From Adiantum capillus-veneris (lineage: Eukaryota; Streptophyta; Polypodiopsida; Polypodiales; Pteridaceae), in NCBI GenBank assembly GCA_014529385.2, contig CM043944.1:78819884-78883883 (forward strand): a stretch of 64,000 bases of DNA, given 5' to 3'. The position numbers and the translations under genes were made by a program. This document shows, piece after piece, positions 57,401 through 64,000 of this stretch (the stretch's first letter is position 1; every line of letters begins with the position of its first letter). The notes under the pieces were generated by a model that ran no database searches, had not been told where the DNA came from, and worked only from the letters and a program-made list of their open reading frames with translations.

Positions 57401-58998
57401 TGTGCTTGTTGTCGAGCGCTTCTGAGTTTTTCCATTCGTAGTGTCCTTCTGAGAGCATGGTAGGGTTGGTCTATGTGTAGCGGTCGAAGGAGTAAACCTT
57501 GTGTGGTCCCTTGCTCCCAAAGTACAACTCGCAATCTTTTTTCAAAAAGAGTTTGTTGTGCATCCCATGCCTTTTTGGACTCTTTAGCCTGAGCTGCATC
57601 CTCTTTCTGTTGTTTCCGTGTTGCCTTATCTACAAGAGTTTGCCTTTGCTTTTGCTCCTTCTCTACCTTTTTCTGCTCCTTTGCTTTCAATATCTCGTCT
57701 TTTCGTGCATTCTTGGCCTTCATAGTGTCGATGTACTGCGATGAAGTGAGTATGAGACTATTGGTGTAGTCAACGAAAGCCTCTCGAGGTGCTCTTTGAA
57801 TTGAAGCTTCTCTCATTGGGACTTGCAAGAGGTTAATGATACAACCTTTCTCTATGGAATCCTTTTGGCTAGCTTTGTTATGCCCATTCTCATTGCTGTA
57901 TCTCCTAATTTGATGGGTTGGCAACTGTTTTCCCTCTTTCGCATTGCTTGTCGTATCTTATACATGGTTTGGATAGTGTAGTGCAGTGGGTATGTTACCA
58001 TTTGTTGCAGCTGCATCTTGCATGTGAAGCTCTGAACCTGTAATCTTCTTCTCGCATTAAATCCATGAAGCTAATTGTTTGAGAAGTCTCATGTGAATGA
58101 TCCTCCGGGGTTGTAATGTGGCTAGTGTCGACTATGTACCCTTCTTGAATGTAATCATGTTGACCACCTCCATCGTGAGCACTGCCAAGATGTTCTTGGT
58201 TCGTCATGATGTTCAAAGCATGGACTGCTTCTTCTTCGATGTCTTCCCTTATTGGCGTATTTGGAACCTGAGACAAATTGTCCTCCTCGTTTGCCATTTC
58301 TCTCTCTGTACTAATGTAGATGCATGGCATGCCATCAAATTTGCAGGCTGTGTTGTCTAGAGGCCAGATTCCTGTTGTCCTGAAGCCTGCCTTGATGTTG
58401 TGCTCATTCAAAGATAGTTGTATTGCTTTTGATGCAATGGAAGCGAGCTCTCTCTTGATTGCTTGAGATGAAGTTGTCTAATGCTGCCAAGATTGTCTTT
58501 GTTTTTGGAAATTTACCTTCAAAGACTTAAAAACAGAGACATCCAATGGTTGCAATTTGTGTGAAGTGTGGTATGGTAAGGTAAGAATGTCGATGCCGGC
58601 ATGATAGGCTTTGCTTACAGCCGCTAGTGACACGTGACTACCATGACCATCTAAAATGAGCAAATGTCAATTTTGCAATCCCACGCCTGACCTATGCATT
58701 TTCTGAAATGCTCAATCCAAGCTTGAAATAATTCTCCGGTCATCCATGCTTTCTTTTGCATTGCCATGGCTGCGCCTTCTTCACAGTCTTCGATGTAGTT
58801 GCCAATCATACGGCCGCCCTTGAATATGTAGAAAGAGGGAATGGCTTGTCCAGCTGCATTGACGCAACATAAGACAGTGAGCCACTCCCTTGAGTCACAC
58901 GTGAGGCCATACACTGACCTCGTACCTTTCCTTGCGAGAATCTTCATTCCCCTATCTCGTGATCCTAGAAATCTTGTCTCATCTGTTACCATATACAT
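57394..58998 (-). pseudogene. Pogo/Tigger-like DDE_1 transposase, copy 2, cut by a copia LTR
   Basis: Minus strand. Starts at the LTR border with VYMVTDETRFLGSRDRG (first catalytic Asp), then YGLTCDSREWLTVLCCVNAA, IPSFYIFKGGRMIGNYIED and ELFQAWIEHFRKCIG. A frameshift near 58655 leads to MLILDGHGSHVSLAAVSKAY (second Asp) and YHTSHKLQPLDVSVFKSLK (third Asp). Next, after a stop, NIKAGFRTTGIWPLDN, an acidic region to 57995, and a final frame (57924-57394) with a strong coiled coil (KAKEQKKVEKEQKQRQTLVD). The N-terminal DNA-binding half is absent, because the copia element starts at 58998. Better preserved than copy 1 and clearly related to it. Confidence 0.88.
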
Positions 58999-59210
58999 GT
59001 GGTAGTGATGTGTGTGAACACACTAGGACCGCCGGGGCATTTTTTCCCTCTTTAGGAGGTTTTTTCCCCCGTGCATTGTATATACGCCCATCACTCTAGG
59101 GCTATCTATCTTTCCATTGCACACTAAGTAACACACTCTCTATTGTGTGCCTTGAGTTTCCTTCGTCTTCTTCAAGATTTGTGTGTTTCTCTTCAACCCT
59201 AATTCCAACA
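58998..59210 (+). mobile_element. 5' LTR of a Ty1/copia element
   Basis: The LTR starts near 58998 (TGTGGTAGTGATG, or TGATGTGTG at 59007) and ends attccaaca at 59210, two bases before the primer-binding site. About 205-213 bp, short but within the copia range. TATA-like tgtatata at about 59078. No second LTR is found downstream. Confidence 0.7.
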
Positions 59211-59211
59211 A

Positions 59212-59224
59212 TTGGTATCAAAGC
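59212..59224 (+). promoter_or_regulatory. Primer-binding site, initiator tRNA-Met type
   Basis: TTGGTATCAAAGC, identical to the site of the gypsy element at 5288, directly after the LTR. Confidence 0.85.
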
Positions 59225-59572
59225 AGGTCACGCCCTCCCAGGCTTAGTCGCCAGTTGCTCCAGCACACGCCTGCTCAATTTCTCCGATTTGAGTGAGCTT
59301 TGGTGAGTGATCGCAGGTCGACAGAAATTTTGGGTGGGCTCAAAGAGCTTGGTCTGCTCAGAATTTTGATTTGGGCTCATTTCGGCCTTCGTTTCCACTA
59401 CAGGCAGTACTGCATAGGCTATTTCGTCATTTTGTGCAGAATTTCTGTCAATGCCGTTTTCTGCATAACAGGTGCCTTATAGTCTTCTACAGTTCGTGCT
59501 ATATAGCACAGGTTGTTCCCGCTCCGTTTCTCCTATTTTCGGGCAGTTTTCACATCAGGTGCAACATTTACC

Positions 59573-60595
59573 ATGGCTGACAACAACAACACAGATGTGT
59601 TCAAGATGTTTGCTGCTGAGGACAGGTTGGATGGGGACAACTACCCTATGTGGGCTTATATGATGCAACATGTTCTTGTGTTAAAGGGTGTCTGGAACAT
59701 TGTGCAGGGCATTGATGTACGTCCTGGTTCTGAGGATGTAGGCGATGTTGAGGATGTTGCAGGTCTTGCTGCAAGGATTGCAGCTGTTAGAGTTGTTTTG
59801 CCTACGGCAGAACAAGCTCGTTGGGATGTTAAGGATGCGCAGGCTCATGCATTGATTGCGTTGTCTGTGAAGCGCACCATTGTTCCTCACATTCGTTCAG
59901 CAAAATCTGCAAAACAGGCTTGGGATATTTTAGCAGGTCTTTATGCAAGCCGCAATGAGGCTAAAATTGCTTTGCTGCGTAAAGAGATGGAGTCGAAGAT
60001 TATGCATGAGGAAGATGATATGGACACTTTCCTTGCTAGTGTCAAGGATATCAATGAGCAGCTTATTTCTGCAGGTGAAGTCATTTCAGATAGTTCCCTT
60101 GTGCAGACTGTTCTTGATGCCTTACCAGATTCCTACCAGACTTTTGCTAGTACTTGGAGACTGATGACCCAAGGAAATCTTGAAGTTGTCAAGTTTGATG
60201 CATTATGCACATTGCTGTTGCAAGAGTCACTTTCCAGAAAAAACAGGGCTAGGCAGCGTGCAGTTGAACAGGCTTTTATTGCTTCTCAAAGAAAGGGTGG
60301 TAACAGTAATGCAGCCACTTCTTATGGTTCTGCTGCGAGTGGCAATAATTCTGTTCCTAATGCTTCTGCTGGAAGCACTTCGTCTGGCAATTCTGGTGAT
60401 AAGGGAAAAAAGAAGATGCGTTGCCATTATTGTAAAGCCAATGATCACTTGATCAAGTCGTGTCCTAAGTTGAAGGCCAAAGGGGCTAAGAAGAAAGAGG
60501 GTGGTTCCACTGCAAATGCTAGTTCCACTACAAATGCAGCCATTGTTGAGTCTTCTGTGAAAGGAGACTGTAATGCTGATGTTGATGCAGAATAG
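59573..60595 (+). CDS. Copia Gag protein with zinc knuckle
   Basis: ATG at 59573 (earlier in-frame ATG at 59513 is unlikely to be used; the MADNNNTDVFKMFAAEDRLD start is typical). 340 aa. Residues 10-220 form the UBN2/copia gag domain: RLDGDNYPMWAYMMQHVL, AWDILAGLYASRNEAKIALL, LPDSYQTFASTWRLMTQGNL. Ser/Gly/Ala-rich linker, then a perfect CCHC knuckle CHYCKANDHLIKSCP near residue 285. Ends at a TAG (60593-60595) where copia elements normally continue into protease; the frame is open beyond it. Gag would form the particle. Intact apart from this stop. Confidence 0.9.
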   Translation: MADNNNTDVFKMFAAEDRLDGDNYPMWAYMMQHVLVLKGVWNIVQGIDVRPGSEDVGDVEDVAGLAARIAAVRVVLPTAEQARWDVKDAQAHALIALSVKRTIVPHIRSAKSAKQAWDILAGLYASRNEAKIALLRKEMESKIMHEEDDMDTFLASVKDINEQLISAGEVISDSSLVQTVLDALPDSYQTFASTWRLMTQGNLEVVKFDALCTLLLQESLSRKNRARQRAVEQAFIASQRKGGNSNAATSYGSAASGNNSVPNASAGSTSSGNSGDKGKKKMRCHYCKANDHLIKSCPKLKAKGAKKKEGGSTANASSTTNAAIVESSVKGDCNADVDAE

Positions 60596-60780
60596 GCTTT
60601 TAGCGCAGAGTGCACTTACAGTCCTGTTGTCCATGATGCATGCTTGTCAATTGCTGCAGATTCACATGTGTGGTATTTTGACAGTGGTGCTACAAAGCAC
60701 ATTACCTCACATCGTGAATTGTTTACCTCTCTCGAGTCTGTCCCTCATGGAAATTCAGTCACTTGTGCCAACAACGCCTC
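60596..60780 (+). pseudogene. Copia protease region between stop and frameshift
   Basis: Same frame as Gag past the TAG: HVWYFDSGATKHITSHRELF, with the aspartic protease motif DSGA at about 60680. Continues to SVTCANNAS, where a one-base shift moves the protein to the pol frame (LPVQGVGKIVL). So the protease is the only broken part of this element: one stop before it and one indel after it. Confidence 0.85.
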
Positions 60781-63550
60781 CCAGTTCAGGGAGTTGGAAA
60801 GATTGTGCTCACTGCTGCTAATGGCAGTTCCTTCACACTTGTTGATGCACTTTATGTACCTGGGATCAAGAAGAATCTCTTGTCTGTATCCGCACTTGCT
60901 AGACTTGGACTTGTAGTCAAATTTGTGGATGACAGATGTACAGTTCATGATCTCAGTTTTGGTGATGAAATTCTTGCATCTGGGCTTATGTGTCGTGGGA
61001 TGTATAAGCTCACTTTGTATGACAAGTGTGGACAAAATTTTGCAAATTTTGTTGCAGATTCAAGGGCTATTGCAGATGCAAAACTTTGGCATGCACGTTT
61101 TGGTCATCTGAATTTTGCCAGTTTGCTGCGTTTGCAGAAATCTGATATGGTTGCTTCTTTGCCGCCTCTTGAAGCACCTGTCAAACATGTTTGTGAAGGC
61201 TGTATTTTGGGTAAGATGCAGCGTTCTAAGTTTCCAAAGGATGGTTCAGTTCGGGCCACATGCAGGTTGCAGCTTGTGCATAGTGATGTTTGTGGGCCCA
61301 TGCAAACTCCGTCCTTGGGCAATTACCTGTACTTCGTGACTTTCATTGATGATTACTCCAGGCATGCATGGGTATTTCCGCTTAAAGCGAAGTCCGAAGT
61401 TTTTATGTGCTTCAAACAATTTCTGGCTATGGTTGAAGATGTCTCGAAATGTACTATGGGCACCCTCCGTTCCGATCGAGGGGGGGAGTATATGTCTCAT
61501 GAATTTAATGCATTTTTGGCTAGTCGTGGGATAAAACACCAATGTACAGTGCCTTATACACCTCAAAAAAATGGTGTTGTTGAGAGGAAAAACGAGTCAC
61601 TGACGGAAATGGCTCGATGTATGGTCAAAAGTCAAGCTTTACCGCATTCTTTTTGGCTTGAGGCCATCATGTGTGCCACTTATGTACTTAACAGGTGTCC
61701 TACGAAAGCTTTGCAGTCTATTACTCCATATGAAGCATGGCATGATAGAAAGCATTCTATTGAGCACATGCGTGTTTTTGGCTGTTTGGCATATGCTTTG
61801 GTGCCACAAGTGCAGCGCAGAAAATTGGATGATAAGGCTGTCAAATGTATTTTTGTTGGTTATAGTGCTGGAAGCAAAGGTTATAGGTTGTATCATCCGC
61901 AAACAAAACATATTCTGGTTTCACGGGATATAGTGTTTGTGGAAGATTCTGTTCAGCCCTTGCTGTCATGTACCAGAGACAGTAATGTAAGCTCACAGGA
62001 CATTTATGACACTTTGTTGCCTCTTTTCAGTGGTGGAAATACGAATGTAAGTTCCAATGAGGCAAATGTACAGCCTATGGGGGTTTCTGAAAATGTTTTA
62101 GATCCGCCTATTACTGATGCAGATGTACATGATGTACTTGATGAGGAAAGGGCTGAAAATGAGCAGGTTAGAGGTATGCCAAAATGGCTGGTGCACACTT
62201 TGCGTGACAGTAAATTGGATGCACCTTTGTCTAGTCGTACTCATTCAGGCTCTCTCCATGCATCTTATGCATCAGATTGTTATGCTTTGGCTGTGTCTAG
62301 CTTACATGATGTTGAAGAGCCTCTGACTTTTGATGAAGCACAAAATTCAGAAAATTGGATGGCTGCCATGCAATCAGAATATCATGCACTTATAGAAAAT
62401 GACACATGGACTTTATGTGATTTTCCTCCTGGCAAAAAGGCCATTGGTACGAAGTGGGTTTACAAGTTGAAACGCAAGCCAGATGGTGAGATCGATCGCC
62501 ATAAGGCTCGACTTGTTGCAAAGGGTTATGCACAGCAAAAAGGCATAGATTATAAAGAGACTTTTGCTCCCACTTGTCGTATGACTACTGTGCGTTTTCT
62601 ATGTGCATTGGTAGCTCATTTCGGTTGGGATGTACATCAATTAGACATTGTTACTGCTTTCTTGAATGGTGACATATTTGAGGAAGTTTATGTAACGCAG
62701 CCTCGCGGTTTTGTCATAAAAGGACAAGAGGACAAAGTGTGCAAATGTAACAAGGCTTTGTATGGGTTGAAGCAATCTCCTCGTGCTTGGTATGAGAAAG
62801 CTGACACTCATTTGGTCAAACAAGGCTTTCGTAACAGTCCAACAGAAAGCACATTGTATGTAAAGCGTGAGGGTGATGTACTTCTCATTGTGGTTCTTTA
62901 TGTTGATGATTTGCTGATCACTGGACCAAATGAGAGACATATTGCTGAATTTAAGGCTGATTTGAATGCTTCTTTCAAGATGAAAGATTTGGGGCTGTTG
63001 CATCATTATTTGGGTATACAGTTTAAGCAATGTGATGGTGGTATTGCCTTGTGTCAGAAAATTTACATAGAGACATTGCTATGTAAGTTTGGACTTGAGG
63101 ATTGCAAACCTATTGCGACTCCCATGGAAACAGGTTTGAAGTTGAGTCTACATGATGCTGGTGATCCTGCTGATGTCACTCTTTACCAAACTGCTGTTCG
63201 CTGCCTCATTTATGTATGCAACACGAGGCCGGATATTCAGTTTGCAGTCTCACAGGTCAGCAGATTTATGCATAGCCCAGGGTCTAAGCATTGGCAGGCT
63301 GTCAAGAGGATTTTCCACTACCTTAGCGGCACTTTACATCTTGGCTTGTTTTATCCCAAGGGGGGATCATTGCCGCCAGACTTACATGCTTTTTCGGACT
63401 TAGATTGGGCTGGTTGGTTTGACACGCGAGTGTCCACAAGTGGTTTTTGTTTCATGCTTGGCAGTTCATGTATATCATGGTTGAGCAAGAAGCAACCTAC
63501 TGTGGCCACTTTGAGTTGTGAGGCTAAGTACAGGGTAGTCTTCACAGCTA
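60763..63550 (+). CDS. Copia Pol: integrase, RT and RNase H (3'-truncated)
   Basis: Open to the fusion point. Pre-integrase: LHARFGHLNFASLLRL-like HARFGHLN with CEGC zinc ligands. Integrase DDE: LVHSDVCGPM (Asp), LRSDRGGEY (Asp), NGVVERKN (Glu), at about 61276, 61470 and 61575. RT: GTKWVYKLKRKPDGEIDRHK, QLDIVTAFLNGDIFEEVYV, KALYGLKQSPRAWYEK, and catalytic YVDDLL at 62899-62916. RNase H: HAFSDLDWAGWFDTRVSTSG then SWLSKKQPTVATLSCEAKY, where SCEAEY is normal (Glu to Lys). Beyond about 63550 the frame continues into hAT sequence, so the last part of RNase H and the 3' LTR are missing. Confidence 0.93.
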
Positions 63551-64000
63551 CGGTTGAGTGTGTATCTTATGCAAGAAAAGAGAAAGACATGATGATGTCG
63601 TTTATCAAAAGACGCTGGGAGCAACTGCATACTTCCTTACATGGAGCAGGGTACGTCTTAGATCCCAAGTTCCAGATATATGATCAATCTTCAAACAATG
63701 AAGTGATCAGTGATTTCAAGAAAGTGTATATCCAACTAATAGGCAATGTGGATAGATAGGTGGCATACACACAGAAGATGGCCTATACTAGCAGAGAAGG
63801 AATGTTTGGGGATCCTTGGTCAAGATGATGAGCGCATTACTTTGGTGGAAAGAGTACGGTGGAGAAAAAATGGAACTTCAAAATGCGGTTTTGAGAGTAT
63901 TGTATGTTGCCGCCTCAAGTGGTAGTTGTGAAAGAAATTGGTCTTTGTTTGCTTTCGTGCATACTCTAAAACAAAATTGATTAATTCATAAACGAGTTGC
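63551..64000 (+). pseudogene. hAT transposase C-terminal fragment fused to copia pol
   Basis: In the same frame as copia pol the sequence reads RKEKDMMMSFIKRRWEQLHT, then SLHGAGYVLDPKF, typical of the hAT (DUF659-type) region before the dimerisation domain. Stop at 63757-63759. After it the hAT protein continues in broken frames: AYTSREGMFGDPWS, ALLWWKEYGGE, and VLYVAASSGSCERNWSLFAF with HT, the hAT dimerisation signature. It runs to the window end. It is the part of a hAT gene missing from the fragment at 32.5-33.9 kb, but nothing shows the two came from one insertion. Confidence 0.85.

Noticed and set aside
21620-59140. The 13-base word cactaagtaacac shared by the MITE at 21620 and the copia LTR near 59124
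   Set aside because: The similarity stops after 13 bases and the surrounding sequences differ, so a relationship is not supported.

Overview
This is a window of nuclear DNA from a large, repeat-rich land-plant genome. Evidence: a canonical multi-exon plant catalase gene, plant-type transposon families (chromovirus Ty3/gypsy, Ty1/copia, CACTA, PIF/Harbinger, hAT, pogo-like DDE, an L1-like LINE, a tRNA-derived SINE), initiator tRNA-Met primer-binding sites, GT-AG introns, and many long (GA)n/(CA)n microsatellites and poly-C/poly-G runs. Nothing prokaryotic is present. The species cannot be fixed from the sequence; a fern or other large-genome vascular plant would fit, but that is inference.

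Layout. 1-4.4 kb: leader intron, decayed coiled-coil polyprotein and LTR-like end of an LTR element without visible reverse transcriptase. 5.3-10.9 kb: decayed chromovirus (gag, protease, RT, RNase H, integrase, chromodomain remnant). 12.1-14.6 kb: one end of a CACTA element, with a subterminal GCGTCGCTAT array and a three-exon accessory gene on the minus strand. 17.2-19.9 kb: truncated minus-strand Ty3/gypsy fragment. 20.2 kb: exon-derived pseudogene of a LON-domain protein. 21-29 kb: microsatellites, two MITE-like inverted-repeat elements, foldbacks and direct duplications, with almost no coding sequence. 29.9-32.5 kb: PIF/Harbinger pair (transposase on plus, Myb/SANT-like partner on minus). 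32.5-33.9 kb: truncated hAT gene, followed by a degenerate ~64-bp tandem array and a 21-bp minisatellite. 36-40.5 kb: dead LINE on minus. 41.4-43.7 kb: first pogo/CENP-B-like DDE pseudogene. 44.3 kb: SINE with a 12-bp target-site duplication. 45.9-48.65 kb: the catalase gene, the only convincingly intact host gene. 50-57.4 kb: AT-rich, ORF-poor sequence with tandem repeats. 57.4-59.0 kb: second pogo-like transposase, cut at its first catalytic Asp by a copia LTR. 59.0-63.5 kb: the best preserved retroelement, a Ty1/copia, whose pol frame runs into a hAT transposase C-terminus that continues to the window end.

How it fits together: the catalase gene sits in a nested graveyard of mobile elements. 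The sequence documents a series of insertions, deletions and fusions rather than an operon-like system. I found no convincing new biochemical system. The most unusual items are the copia-hAT fused reading frame, the LINE deletion that removes the RT catalytic core, the RT-less coiled-coil LTR element with leader-like sequence on both sides of its LTR, and the GC-AG intron in the catalase gene.
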